Positions 10,375 through 22,969 are shown, numbered from the stretch's first letter. The stretch is 64,000 nucleotides of DNA from Pseudisothecium myosuroides (GCA_951799445.1 OX637296.1:22630001-22694000); one strand, 5' to 3'. Notes: a model not told the origin generated them from the letters alone. Program-made: numbers and translations.

Positions 10375-11865
10375 TTTCTCATTTAATGTTAGGATTTACA
10401 ATATGTAATATTATACACTAAACATAATACTAACAAAATATGGTATACATATTGATACATGGTATACGAAAGACTTGAAAATATGTTATATGACCATATA
10501 TGAGTATGGTACGATGTACATATGTGGATATTGATACAGGATACAGTGTCAATATCCCATATTGATTGCAGTCGCAACAACAATCCAAAATATTAACATG
10601 GGAAAAAGGGTAAAAAATATATTTCAATTAATTCAATCATTTTTAGAAGTGAATTAATTAATTGGCATAATCTGTCGTTTGTCACAATGTGCTCAAAATA
10701 TACAAACATTACATTACACGTGTACGTAGTAAATCCAAGAATTGAAGGGGTGCTAGAAGCTCCCAAGATACTCTGGGTGGGCTTAGATGGTTGACAAAGT
10801 TTCTATTGAATCCCCACTACACTCACTCATCAAGACAATAACATCCTATTTCAAACCTTTCCAATTGCCATTCATTTATATTTATACACGCACAATGGTG
10901 CGCTTTTTAAAAGTAATGTGCTCATGCAATAGGTTTTTAATCTTTTTAATCTTCAAATTAGTGTGTCTAAAGAAATGGCAAAAGACCAACGAAGTTGTAG
11001 TTGACAGCATGAATATGACAAGTTCATTAGTAGAAAATTCAGTATTTGATTCAACTAGAAAAACAAAAAATGCATAATGATTTGGACAATTGGTTAAGCC
11101 ATAATTAACACTTTTTTGTTGATTTTATTTCTTAATTTGGTCGAATAAAAAATTATTATTATTATTCAAAAATCTACCACAAAGGCAAAAGTTGGCATGT
11201 TGATGGGGCTGCCACGTAGGCAAACCCACTAAACATGCAAAGCTACTAAGTAGGCAAATCCGACACGCAAACAAGTCCGTTGGCGGGGTTTGAATCCACA
11301 ACCACATGTGGGGAAAAACATAGCTCTAATTTTTGCATCAAGGTTGGAGCTTTACAAATATAATAGAAATTTTATTTTTATTATTCTTACTCATTCTAAT
11401 TTCATTGATTTTATGTAAAATTACTATTTTGAAATCTTGTTTTGGAGGGTCAAATCAACAAAATTATATTGATTGATGTTTAAAGGATTGTTAATTCAAC
11501 AAAGCCCAATTTTTTTTGTCATCATCAATGTAAATACATTGATCTTTTGTTGATTAGGGATCCTTTTCTTGTAGTGGTTGTTCATTCCCTAGCACGGCAT
11601 TCAAATTTTAGTGAATTGTATTTTTTCATTTATCTTTGTTCTAATAATGAAACCCTCTAGCCTAGTGTCAAGACCCTCCAAGTGTGCATTGATCAAATCA
11701 AGGGCTCGAGGGTAGAGAGGGGGCTACAAGCACAACAACAAAAAAATTTGTAGTGGCAACCATCTCGATATTTCTATTCTAAAGCTCCAATTGAGCAATG
11801 GAAACAAGCTCTTAGATTATACAATTGATGTAATTGGATGATATAGAAGATGGAATTGGATGGTG
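10375..11865. other. AT-rich DNA, no gene seen
   Basis: The 10787-11077 frame (96 aa) has no recognisable domain and mixed composition. A T-loop-like GGTTTGAATCC at about 11287 lacks tRNA arms. (ATT)n lies at 11152-11164. Confidence 0.45.
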
Positions 11866-12050
11866 TACTAGATAGAATTGGATGGTTTAATGGATGGAAT
11901 TGGATGATTTAATAGCTGGAATTGGATGGTTTAATGGATGGAATTGGATGATTTAGTGGATGGAGTAGGATGATTTAGTAGATGGAGTTGGATGGTTTAG
12001 TGGATGGAGTCGGAAGGTATAGTGGATATATTTAGATGGTATAGTGGAGA
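11866..12050. repeat. Minisatellite of GATGGAATTGGATG units
   Basis: About eight diverged tandem units of roughly 20-24 bp on the theme GGATGGAATTGGATGATTTA. The opposite strand reads as the low-complexity protein-like frame at 11953-12195, which I reject as a gene. Confidence 0.75.
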
Positions 12051-12250
12051 CAATTGATAATGCTATAGATGGATTTAGGAATTGACTTGGCAAAGGTAGC
12101 AAAGAATCAAGAAATATGATGGTACATTGGATGTAGTAGATAATGTTGTAGATGGTTGACAAAATTGATGTGGATAGAGATGGAGAACGTGGCAAAGAAT
12201 AAGAAGTTATCTAGTCACTATTGCGGTGGCAAGGATTTAATTGTGTGTCC
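11940..12250 (+). repeat. Left arm of an inverted repeat (partner 14005-14255)
   Basis: Sequence near 12170-12235 (GGCAAAGAATAAGAAGTT, then ACTATTGCGGTGGCAAG) returns in reverse complement at 14005-14050. The arms are about 250 bp and about 1.75 kb apart. Confidence 0.6.
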
Positions 12251-12754
12251 ATTCAAAGTTAAACAACAAAAGTAATGGTAAGGTAGGGACAAGTGTAGTG
12301 CCATTATATAAGCTAGGACCACCCATAGTCAATCACTTGAGCAATTTTTACACAGATCATGAGTATTAATAAGCAAATAAATTTTTTGCCATGTAGGAAG
12401 ATAAGAAATATCAAGACTGCAAATTTTTCAAAATTTTATTTCCAAAGTTGAAATTATTGCGATTTTTAGAAGCCAAAAAGTTGGTCGCAATAATAGCCAA
12501 TATTTACACTCTTGAAAAGTTGACCACTCTATTCTAATCATAGAGTAACTTCTTTCCCGCTTACTACTTCCTATTTTTTTGCTCACTACTTTGAGACATG
12601 TGTGATAACTTTATTAGTCCCAAGTTTGAAAAGGAGAAAAAAAACATTCTAAGCTTTGGTTGAAAATTTGGTCCAACCTTGGTTGAAAATAGTTGCAGCC
12701 TACAAATTGAGTATGGCTCTCTGGTTGAAAATGGGTGGTCCTACCTTATAATAG

Positions 12755-12935
12755 AAGCCAATAGAAATCTTCAACATTTTGAAAATGATTAATCTAGGGC
12801 TCATCATCTTGTAAAAAGATTTCATTCAGTTCTCATGCAAATATTCATATTAGATTGTCTAAGATCTAGGAAACACGACAATTCAATAATATAGCCAATC
12901 CATCTACTAGATTAGTGTCTACATTAGCTAAGCTT
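12755..12935 (+). repeat. Direct repeat copy 1 (partner 13768-13945)
   Basis: Starts AAGCCAATAGAAATCT and proceeds colinearly with the second copy through TCTAAGATCTAG and CCATCTACTAGATTA. It is diverged and non-coding, inside the 11.9-14.3 kb inverted pair. Confidence 0.6.
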
Positions 12936-13767
12936 AGATGGTCTATATTTTGTTCAAGAACATTATTGCATGTCCACCTTTGCTCTAGTGTCTTGACTCA
13001 TCATTTCTCTCTCCTTGAGTCTAGTGATATTGCTAGTTTTTCTTAGTTTTGCATGTTTGCAACCTTCTTTGCAAAATTCATCTTGCCAATGCTTCTACCA
13101 CCATGCTCCCCTTAAGTCTAAAAGCTTATTAATTGTAGCTTGGTAGAAAATGCTATTTCAAAAAATAAATATTTCATATTCATAAATAAAAATAAAACAT
13201 ACATTAAAAATGATTATTTTAAAAACAATCTATTCAACAAGGATGCATTATATTGTCACTTACATTTCATCACTTGATGCTTATTGAAATTATGACATTG
13301 GTCATGAACTATGTTATTTCACATCATATTGTAAGTTGATTCACAATGTCTACTTGGGCTCTACAAAAACTGAAATGAATTGCATAGTATAATAAAAATA
13401 GACCTACTATAATCATTTTTTAAAATTTCTAGTGTACAGTACAACCACTACTCTAACATATTATTATTGCTTTAGTATGTGCAAAATTGAATTAAATTCT
13501 TAATATTTCATGATGTTATAGAAGTACCTCATCAATTGATAGAAAGTTATAGATAAATTGTATGTGGATATTCTATACTTGTTGGCTAAGGTCTAGCAAC
13601 TACAACTATCCGACAATGCGGTTGACAATCTATCTATCAACTTGTAGGTCACTTCATAAAAACGTAAGCATGTAATAATTGTGCAACCTCCGCTCCTACC
13701 ATTCTTTTGAACTTGAAAGTGGGTCTACAAAAAAAGCACTTTTAATTTGCACTTTAATATAATTCAA

Positions 13768-13945
13768 GCCAATAGAAATCTCCAAAGTTTTGAAAATGCT
13801 ACATCACAAAGGCTCATCATTTTGTAAAAAGAATTTAGTCAATTACAATGCAAATATTTATGTCGTATTATCTAAGATCTAGAAGACACGACTATTCAGC
13901 AATATGTCCAACCCATCTCCTAGATCACTACATTAGCAAAATAAT
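13768..13945 (+). repeat. Direct repeat copy 2
   Basis: AAGCCAATAGAAATCTCCAA through CCATCTCCTAGATCA matches 12755-12935. The roughly 1-kb spacing could be the edges of a decayed LTR or MULE element; no coding core survives between them. Confidence 0.55.
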
Positions 13946-14004
13946 GACATTACACTGTACCATTGTTTTTGTTGTGGAACTTTGAACAAACATATGTCCA
14001 ATTC

Positions 14005-14255
14005 TTGCCACCGCAATAGTAACTAGACAACTTCTTATTCTTTGCCACCTTCTCCTCCTCTACCACATCAATCCCTTCAACTATCCACAACATTATCTAC
14101 TACATCCAATATTTGCCACCTTCACTATCTCTGCCAAATCAATCTCCTAAACCCATCTATAGCATTATCTACTGCCGCCACTATACCTTCCGACTACATT
14201 CACTATACCATCCAATTTCATACACTAAAACATCCAACTCCATCCCACCGTCGCT
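14005..14255 (-). repeat. Right arm of the inverted repeat (partner 11940-12250)
   Basis: Reverse complement of the left arm, including the minisatellite theme (CCATCCAATTTCAT). The 77-aa open frame here is an effect of this repeat. Confidence 0.6.
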
Positions 14256-15094
14256 CTTTCAATGGGATTTTCTAAAGTAGCCACTTCAAAAAGTGGACCG
14301 GCCACTCAATAGATGAGAGCCTCAATAGCATGCATGTTTGTGGATTGAGGAGAATCTTGTCCTGAGTCTTTGTTTAAACATGACAAAAAAAAAGTGTACA
14401 GTAGCAAGCACTAGGCCGCTGGTGAAGAGCACAAGTAGGTAACTGATGAAGATGTAACAAAAGAGACCACATGCATGTGGCTTTTGAATCAAAGAAGAGG
14501 TGGGGCCATGGATTATAGCATGGAATAGCATGGAGGCATATTGTTGTACAATGGGGGTTTGGGATTCGTTTGCCGCTACACGGCCTGCAACAACCAGTCT
14601 AGCACGTCATTTGTGACACGCCTAGGTAGTGAAGCTCTTAGAGCATTCTTATGGTAGGTTTCTCAATGAAAGGCACCAAAGGTGGATTTGGCATGCACTG
14701 CACATGAGCCTAGCTCATGTAGTCCTCATCTATCCACTATTGAAACGGGATACAAACACACCAAAAGGGGACCTAGAAATTCCTTCTACCATCTTAGCTA
14801 TTCCATCTAGATGGCTATGAAGAAAGTGCGGTTTGTATTTAAAAAATTGCACCAAGCTCTATGCTAAGTATCTTGAAAACTGCATCACAGTACATATCGC
14901 CGCGCACTAGACACTCCATTTGGCTGTCAACTCGCCAAATTTTGTAGCGGCCAGACACTTTCTTATTCTTGGTGTGCCTATCGTGGAACACTCTTGCTGA
15001 CCTGGCTCGGCCAATCACCGAGTTTGTGTCACTTGGAGTGCTGCCATGGACATGCTTCTAGTAAGAAACACTTAGCTCTTGTTTAGGATTAGGG
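14256..15094. other. No gene recognised
   Basis: Moderate GC. A single Tourist-like terminus (CTCTTAGAGCATTCTTATGG, 14634-14653) has no visible partner. Confidence 0.4.
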
Positions 15095-15097
15095 TAA

Positions 15098-15483
15098 GAG
15101 CATCCCCACAAACAACTCATAATTTGACGCAAACACGGGGAGGTGGCCGGGCCGGCCATTTTAATTGCCCCACGGCGACTCAAAAAATGGCTCAAAAATG
15201 GCCGGCCATGGAATAATTTGATGAAGATTCCGCCAAATGGTGAAGCTTGCCCGTGGCTCAATGTGGACTCCTTTTGCAATTTCCAAGGTATTAATGTTGG
15301 AAACTTTTGTCTTGCCCGCATTGATTAAGAGATGCAAAGTGGTACTATGGTGATGCAAATTTAGAACTATGAGACCTGTGCCAAGCCGTGTAGCTGTGGG
15401 GCACACGCAGGACACCTGGGCCACGCTCAAGCAATTGCAAATCAAAATGAGTGCTTTCCCTGAGTTTAGCTGTGGGGATGCTC
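15098..15483. mobile_element. PIF/Harbinger (Tourist-like) MITE, 386 bp
   Basis: Perfect 13-bp inverted ends GAGCATCCCCACA, with TAA on both sides (15095-15097, 15484-15486). A 3-bp TAA/TTA target and GAGCATC ends are typical of plant Tourist-like elements. It is GC-richer than its neighbours and the frames inside overlap on both strands, so it is non-coding. Confidence 0.75.
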
Positions 15484-15659
15484 TAAGCAAATGAAACTAA
15501 ACTCCATTGAAAGGTTAGAGTGAGATTTAGGTTAAATAATAAGCTACACATGCCCCTTCCCTTGCTCCCTGCATGTGTTGCATGAACCCACTCACATCCT
15601 ACATCCTACCTGCTCGTCCATCTCCTCCACCCATCCCGCAATTTCACCCCCACAATCCA

Positions 15660-16240
15660 AATTCCTAGATTAATGTGACATGCCCTGAAGCAGATCTTTC
15701 AAGATATCCGCCTTGCGCGACCCCCACTATTGGACGCTATCTCCTTCCCAAAGATTGCTCCCCCGGTGGTGGGGCATCCCGGCCAGCTTCAGGGCAGGCA
15801 GGCAGGCAATTGCCAGTGAGGGCTCCGAGAGGGACGAGAGGGGTTGGGTTCAGTCGAGGCAGGAATCAAACAATAAGCTTAGTACTAGAAGAGGTTGGTC
15901 TTTGTCGTCTTGGTATTGGTGAGGAGTCAACAATCCGGATATTGATTGATCGGTTGGTGGGTCCAAGAATGTCATGGAAGGAAGGGGATGAGTGGATCCA
16001 TCGGATCGATGGACCGATGGATCCGGCAGCGGCAGCAGCAGCAACTTAGATGGCTTATCTGAAACCCAATCTCTCGTGCTTTGGGGCGCTTGGTTGGTGC
16101 CAAACGAAACGCCTGCAGGGCGTGTCCTCATTTGGGGTGTCTTTGGGGGGAAAAATTCGCCTGGCATCCTGGCAAGCGCAGACAGGCAGGGGGGCTTGTA
16201 TTGGGGCCATTATCTGCCATGAAAAGATGGACAACACTTA
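15660..16240. other. GC-rich segment with overlapping frames, no confident gene
   Basis: The longest frame is 15675-16049 (+, 124 aa); others overlap it on both strands. No domain, signal or splice structure is evident, and short repeats (GGCAGGCAGGCAG near 15793; GGATCCATCGGATCGATGG near 15993) inflate the frames. It could be a single-copy exon or the GC-rich part of an unknown element. Confidence 0.3.
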
Positions 16241-16495
16241 AATATTCATGAAAGGGATACCATAGGACTTCAGTTGTTGGATCAGTTGTAAGTTGGACAT
16301 TGGCATGAAATTGGCTTTTGGGTGGCACACCGGCGCATAGAAAAAGCAGCACTTGACCAACACTAGTTATGAAGTTTTGCTAGCCAGCATGGCAACGGCA
16401 AAATCGTACACATAATGGATATATGACAACTGTGTAGGGTGTTAACTAGGTGGTAGTAGCAGTTTTTATAATTTCAATCCTTTTGAACTCATTAA

Positions 16496-16717
16496 CCCTT
16501 AAAGGATGTCGTGGTCGGGTTTTTTCCGATGAACGACAAGGAATCTTTCTATGTAGGACAAAAGTGCAACTATTCATCTTCGGAATTTTGTGTAGAAAGG
16601 GGAGGTCTTGTATAGTTGTGTGACTTCCAATGAGTGCTTTTGCATTTATTTAAGCCAATGATTCACAAGGTACCAAAAGGGATGATTTCCACAGTCACCA
16701 CCCCGTCCTTTAAAGGT
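16496..16717. mobile_element. F1 TTAA MITE, 222 bp
   Basis: CCCTTAAAGGATG follows TTAA (16492-16495); the right end CGTCCTTTAAAGGT meets TTAA at 16718-16721. Same length and orientation as 2980-3201, with the same internal landmarks (AGTGCAACTATTCATC near 16568). Confidence 0.7.
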
Positions 16718-16853
16718 TTAAAGATCAAGGCTTCTTTTTTTTTTTATCAAAAATACTTTAAATTGCTATTTCTAAATTTACGTGCAAAACATTTTAATTC
16801 TAGTTTTCTTGTTTTATTTCTTTTTATATCTAACCATAAGATCTTGCACTTAA

Positions 16854-17766
16854 CTTTTAAAGCTCCCAGGTCTTTTTTTTCATCAATATGCACTCAAAAT
16901 TGTCATTTTTATTGGAAAGAGCAAAAAAGTTTAACAATTGCTTTTGCCATGGAGATTTGACCCTAGGATCTCAGACTAGTGTCAAACTATGTGGAAGAAA
17001 TTTCAAAACTTTTGTCCATGCAAATTGTAAGATATGTGCAATTAAAGTGAAGAAAACGTGATTTATGCAGGTTGCATGACTAGAATATAAGACTTTGAAT
17101 CTTCTTATCTTCAAATTTTTGCACTATACATTTTGAATTTGTAAATTTTTTATATTTAATAATTGAGCTCAAAATTTGGAAAAAAAACAAGAAATTTTTA
17201 TTTTTATTTTTAATTTATTTTTAAATCGTTAAGTAGAACTTGGTACAAGAGAGAAGAAAAAACTAAATTGCTAATAGCTCTAAGATGGAATTAAAAATCA
17301 CTCATCCCAATGGTGAGATTGTTCTAACAAACAAACTAAACCATATGGAACTTTTTTTTTGGTAAATTGTACAGAAAACTGAGTTCAAAAATGAATCTTG
17401 TAAGTTATTATTTCTGAAGATTCTTGTTTTGCCTCCAAAACAAGACTTTCCATAACTTTCTCATCTTTAGTTCAAATGGAAAGAATCAAATCTTTCCATG
17501 TAGACAAAAATGCTTTTTAAAAAAATTCATAACTTTTTTGACATTTAGTGATTTTTGTGTACTACCCAAAGAATATCATTTTGAACTTAGGGGGGGCATA
17601 ATTATTGCTCTTTGTCACCATTTGAAATAAAAATGATATATTTCCAAAAGCTAATGTGTTTTTCTATCTTCAATAGAAGTTTAAAAAAAATTATGTTAAA
17701 AATTGAAGTCATAAGACCCTACTTGAAATCCATTTTGACCCCCAATAGGACTTTGGAACTTTAGGT
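16854..17766. mobile_element. F2 TTAA element (inner), 913 bp
   Basis: TTAA at 16850-16853 and 17767-17770. Ends CTTTTAAAGCTCC and GGAACTTTAGGT are imperfect inverted repeats. Same orientation as the F2 it interrupts. Confidence 0.65.
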
Positions 17767-17776
17767 TTAACTAGTA

Positions 17777-18350
17777 TTTCCTCTATCACAAAGTGATCTT
17801 TCTTTTGGCCTTAATTTTTTGTTCCAAAATGATCTTCTTGTTGCACTTTGTGAAATTGCAAATCAGTCAAATTTAACTTTCAATTGCTATCTAAGACCTA
17901 CAAAACAATTTTGAGTAGTATTTCTCCCTCCATCCCTGCAATCATCAATCAAAAGATAAATGAAATGACTGAAGGGGTCAATCAACATTGTTTGTTCTTG
18001 TTTTTTACATCACTTTGAGTGTTGCTTGATTGAAAAAGATGAAGCTCTAGGAAGCAGAATAGAGGTCCACATATGGTTTTAGGCTCATACAAATTGCCCA
18101 CAAAATGACGACCTCACTTCAACAATTAAGTGCCCACCAGTGCTCCTTGAAAATATCCCAAAAATTCACTTTTTAGCACTCCAAAACTGCATTTTGAAAA
18201 GAGCTCCAAAATTCAAAGTTTCTAAGATGATAGGAATATACTAAATGACTAAGTTCTACTTACAACAAGAAATAATTTTTTTAAATGTTATTTTCAGCCT
18301 TAATTCATAACATTTTGTCCAACATGAAGATCATTTTGGGACGGAGAAAG
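17777..18350. mobile_element. Stowaway-like MITE, 574 bp
   Basis: TA on both sides (17775-17776, 18351-18352). The right end, reversed, is CTTTCTCCGTCCCAAAATGA; the left end is a diverged version. It is colinear with 20791-21713 minus the foldback there, and with 30312-30877 in the other orientation. No transposase. Confidence 0.7.
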
Positions 18351-19107
18351 TATAAAAATTATGTGGAAGAAATTTGAAAAACTTTGACCTTGTAGATTGC
18401 AAGATATTTGCATTTGTAGTGAAGATAATATTTTGTACTTTGTTGAACTAGGGCTTTGAATTTTCTTAACTTAATTTTTTTGCCATATAGATTTTGAAAT
18501 AAAAAAATTATATGTTAAAGAATTGAATTGAGAGTTTTTTTACAATTATAAAAACATGATTTTCCTTCTTTAAAAAAGTGTTAAGTAGAAGTAGGTACAT
18601 TATAGAAGGAACAACTAAATTGTTAATAGTTCTAAAATGGAATTGAAACACACTAATATCAACATTGAGATTGTTCTAGTAAGCAAGCAAAACCATGTCA
18701 ATTTTAAAAAATAAATAAAAATTGTGAATATTTAGGTAAAAAATGAATCTAATACATTATTTGCTTTATGTGCCTACAAAACAAGATTTTCCATGACATT
18801 CTCATCACTAATTCAAAATAAAATGAATCAAATCCTTTTGTGTAGACATCATTATTTCCTATTAGAAATAAAATTTTATTTTGAGTTTTTGTGACTTTTT
18901 CTTGCAGCCAAAGGAAAAACATTTTGAGCTTAGTGCAACATAACTTTTGCTACAAATCATTGATTGGAGTAAAAATGATATTCCCACAAGCTAATCTATT
19001 TTTCTATTTCCATTTTTTTTTAAATCTTACTAACAATTGTAAACATAGGAACCTATCCAAACTTTCATTTATGACCTAAAAGTGACACTTGGTCCTTTAG
19101 CTGTTAA

Positions 19108-20788
19108 ATCTGAATCATAGAATTCAACAATTTTGTACATCCTTCACATTTGTTATGATTCAAATTCCCTTGATAACCGTATAAATTCACTTTCTATATC
19201 ATATTCATTTTTTTACAAACAAGAGTAAAGTTAATTTTTCTACAAGGCACAAAGCATTAATAATATTGTACAGTGGAGGGACAAAAACTCTTGCCATGTT
19301 TTTTTGTTCCTATAGAAACACCCCCATTTTCAAATGCTATTTTTCACAATTTTGATGCAATTCTTGCATCATTTCATTCTTGTATAGTCCGAATCATGCA
19401 TACCAAATTTTAACTTCAAAAAAGCAAAACTCCATTTTGGGTGAATTTTTTTGTTTTATTTTCATGGTTTTACGTGATAATTCATTGAAAAACATTGGTA
19501 AAGAATTTTTTTAATTTGATTGTAGAGATATGTAGGGAACATCCATACACACATCTTTCCTTCAACAAGCACTCTCCAAAAAAGTTTCACAATTCTCTCT
19601 ACAGAGATTTCAATGTTGGGGTGAAAATGTCCTAATTCTGGAAAATAGATATTTTTTTATTGTAATTAAATTTTGGCAAGGTAATTGTACCATCATGCTC
19701 AAATGTACAAAATTAGTTATAATGTGAGGGTCAAATAGAAAAATCTATTTATTTGAGAATGGAGGTGTTTGTAAGGAAACAAAAAGATACGGCAAGAATT
19801 TTTATTCCCCCACTGTATAGTACAATATTCTTTGAATGTGATCCGTAATCATTGTCACTTGTTTCGTTTAGTATTTGGCTATACATTTTATGGACTAGGT
19901 GAGGGCAAATGATATGTAACAAAAGTACTATTTATGGATTTGCCAATACAAATTTACAACCAAAAGTATAAGAAATATTTTTAGAAATAATTTGGACAAA
20001 AGTAATTGCATAGTTTGATGCAAACAAATAAATCAAATTTTCTTTCAACACTTGCAATAAAATTCTCTTTCATTTGTATTTCTTGTTAAAAATGCAAATC
20101 TTCAAGGTGTGGAAGACCAATTCACAATATTTTTGTATTTTAGACAATAGAAGATGCATAACTTGAGGCACAAACTAGGCTCAATAGCAAAAAGTGGCAT
20201 TTTGGGGTGTATGCAAAACACACATTGGTTATGCCACAGAGCGTATTCGTGCGATTTTAAGTGTAGTTACCTTACACAGTTCCCCGCAGCTTGTACGAGT
20301 GAAAAAAACACGTTCCCCGGCCAAGCGAACGCCCCCCCGCACTGCATTAGAACCGGAGTCCGTCTGAACTATTGACCCACTAAGATAATTCACTGAAGTA
20401 CACCGTACTATTTGTAATGAGGCTAGGTTCAAAGACCCACGGGTGTCGTGCTGGAAACTACACATGCATGATCTATGAGTGAAAGCCTGACCTTCCTGCC
20501 CTTTTGAAAAACAAACAAAACAAAAGGGATGCTTGACTGGCCAGTGGTCACCGTGCAGACGTTGAAACTTTTGTTTTATTTGCCACCTTTTTACAGTACG
20601 GGGTTAACGTACAGCTTTTTGAAAGTACGTACTCACCTCATTGCCACCGCACCTAATTGAATGGGCAGATGGATGTGGAGTCTGAATTGGAAAACCCACA
20701 AATTTCAAGTTTTCCAGAATGGGTTTTTTGCTTTGGTAGAAACTTACTTCCATGACGTTTAACACTTCCCATATGAGTAGTGAGAAAC
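19108..20788. other. AT-rich DNA with a GC-richer patch, no gene seen
   Basis: 19290-19810 has matching phrases at its ends (TTGCCATGTTTTTTTGTTCC near 19293, and GGAAACAAAAAGATACGGCAA reversed near 19777) and TACAATATT/ACAGTGGAGGGA-like borders, suggesting another eroded inverted-end element of about 530 bp. 20150-20600 is GC-richer with frames on both strands but no recognisable protein. Confidence 0.4.
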
Positions 20789-20790
20789 TA

Positions 20791-21713
20791 CTCCCTCCGT
20801 CCCAAAATGATCTTCCTATTGGCCTTAAGTTTTGTTTCAAAATGATCTTCTTGTTGCCCTTTGTGACCTTGTGAATAGTTCAAATTTGGCTTTCGATTGC
20901 TATTGGGGACTAGCAAAACAACTCCAAATAGTAGTTTTCTCTCTATCTATTCAATCATCAATCGAAAGACAAATGAAGTGGTTGAAGGGCATCACAAAGT
21001 TTAGACCCTACGATTTGACAACAATTATCGTGCGGTTATTGTTGTTTCATGGGTTTGTACCACAATCGCACTGACTCAATGTATTTTTACGCACTGAATC
21101 AGTGCGAAAACAATGAATATCAATAGCGTACGGTTTATGTACTTTAACTATATGATTGCTGTGCAGTTTTGACACAACAATTATATAGTTAAAGTACATA
21201 AATCGTACGCTATTGATATTCATTGTTTTCGCACTGATTCAGTGCGTAAAAATACATTGAGTTAGTGCGATTATGGTACAAACCCATGAAACAACAATAA
21301 CCGCACGATAACTGTTGCCAAATCGTAGGGTCTAAACTTTGTGATGGGGTCAATCAAAATTGTTTGTTCTTACTTTTTGCATCTCTTTGAGTGTTGCCCG
21401 ATTGAAGGAGATGAAGCTTTGATAGGCACAAGAGAGGTCTACACATGGTCTTGGGTTCATACTAACTGCCCACAAAATGAAGACCTCACACTCAACAATT
21501 AAGTGCCTACCAATGCTCCTTGAAAATGTCCAAATTTTTTCACTTTTATATACTCCAAAATTGCACTTTGAAAAGGGCTCCAAAACTCAAATTTCTAAGA
21601 TGATAGGAATGCACCGAACTCTACTTATGGTGCAAAATGGGTTTTAAAATTTCTTTTTCAGCCTTAATCCGGAACATTTTGTCCAACATGAAGGTCTTTT
21701 GGGATAGAAGGAG
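20791..21713. mobile_element. Stowaway-like MITE interrupted by a foldback element
   Basis: TA target (20789-20790, 21714-21715). The left end CTCCCTCCGTCCCAAAATGA is nearly the plant Stowaway/mariner consensus; the right end, reversed, is CTCCTTCTATCCCAAAAGAC. Subtracting the nested 357 bp gives 566 bp, the size of the other two copies. Confidence 0.8.
20990..21346. mobile_element. 357-bp foldback (palindromic) MITE
   Basis: Two arms of about 160 bp are near-perfect reverse complements with a loop of about 30 bp. Ends are CATCACAAAG and CTTTGTGATG, flanked by GGG on both sides. Each arm includes the palindrome CGCACTGAATCAGTGCG. By eye the arms differ at only a handful of positions. Its host copies at 17777 and 30312 have no insert at the corresponding position. 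Confidence 0.8.
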
Positions 21714-22038
21714 TACATTATAGGAGTAGCTTTGTTATCTAAGTAGTGAAAACCTTCATTTTAAGAGTAGCTCTGTCTTGCTGTCAAACAAAAAGCAACC
21801 CTGAAAAGTTCAAGTTCGATGTTAAAATTAGTTCTCCAAAAGTTGGAAAGTTGTTACCGCCACTTTTCAAATACTTCTCCCAAAATCATATCGGCAAACT
21901 ATTATGCCCTCCCTCTTTGCAAGTATTGCATACTTCCATATAGAGCTCCATAATTTTTTTTATCTCTTCTTCAAAAGTTTGAATGATTTGGGCACATGGA
22001 ATTGCCTCACAATGCAAATCCCTTCTTTATGATTTTAA

Positions 22039-22969
22039 CCCCTAAAGGACCATTGTCCCTACGGGGGACAAATGCGTTTTCAGGCAGGTACCTACGGGCT
22101 GAAATTTTCTCCTGATTTTTTTAAACTTTTTTTGGAGGTAGAAAAACTGATTAGCTTCAAGGGAATATAATTTTTTTCACAATCGGTGCCCGGGAAAAAA
22201 AGTTATGACCATATAAGCTCAAAACAGGCTTCGAGGGGCAGCTCGGGCAGCAAAAAAAAAAGGGACAAAAATTTGAATTTTTTTTTTTAATATTTTTTTT
22301 CTCATAGATTATATTTTTGGCTTTCCGGAAAGCTTTGATTCATTTCATTTGGATATGTTATGAGAAAGTTATGGACATTCTTGTTTTTCGGGCAATTAAA
22401 GCATCTTCTTGAAAAAAATAACTTTGGGATTCATTTCTGAATGCAATTTTTCAAATTTTTCAAATTTTTTTTGGGATGGTCTGATTTACTTGTTAGAACA
22501 ATCTCACCATTGGGATTAGTGCATTTTAATTCCATCTAAAATATATGAATGTTTTAGATTTTCCTTCTATCTTGTACCTACATCTACTTAACAATTTTTT
22601 TAAGAATGATAATTAAGTTTTTTTTTAATATTATTTTTTTTCTAGACTCTCAACTCAATTCTCCACTATATAAAATAAAAGCTCAAAACTCTGTAGTGCA
22701 AAAATTTTAAGTTAAAAATGTTTAAAGTAAAAAAATCTAGTCCCGTAATGTGCTGAAAAACTTGTTTTTTTCACTTTAAATGCAAATATCTTGCAATCTG
22801 TGCGGCCAAAAATTCTAAAAAAAATTCCACACATTCTTATACTAGTTAGGTGTAAGATCCTACGGTTGGATGTGAAAAAAAAACATTTTTCAAATTTTTT
22901 TACTCTTTGCTATAGAAATGGCAGTTTTCAGTGTTTTTTGGCAGAAAAAAGGCCTCGGTCCTTTAGGGG
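22039..22969. mobile_element. F2 TTAA element, best preserved, 931 bp
   Basis: Perfect 13-bp inverted ends CCCCTAAAGGACC and GGTCCTTTAGGGG with TTAA on both sides (22035-22038, 22970-22973). This is the clearest piggyBac-type signature in the window. No transposase frame; a non-autonomous family dependent on a piggyBac transposase in trans (inference). Confidence 0.8.

Larger units (their letters stand above)
16722..19103. mobile_element. F2 TTAA element (outer) split by two later insertions
   Basis: Runs from the TTAA at 16718-16721 to the TTAA at 19104-19107 (right end TTGGTCCTTTAGCTG), in reverse F2 orientation. After removing the inner F2 (16854-17766 with its TTAA) and the Stowaway-like element (17777-18350 with its TA), the pieces join as in other F2 copies: GATCTTGCAC-TTAA-CTAGTA-TAAAAATTATGTGG. 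Confidence 0.65.
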
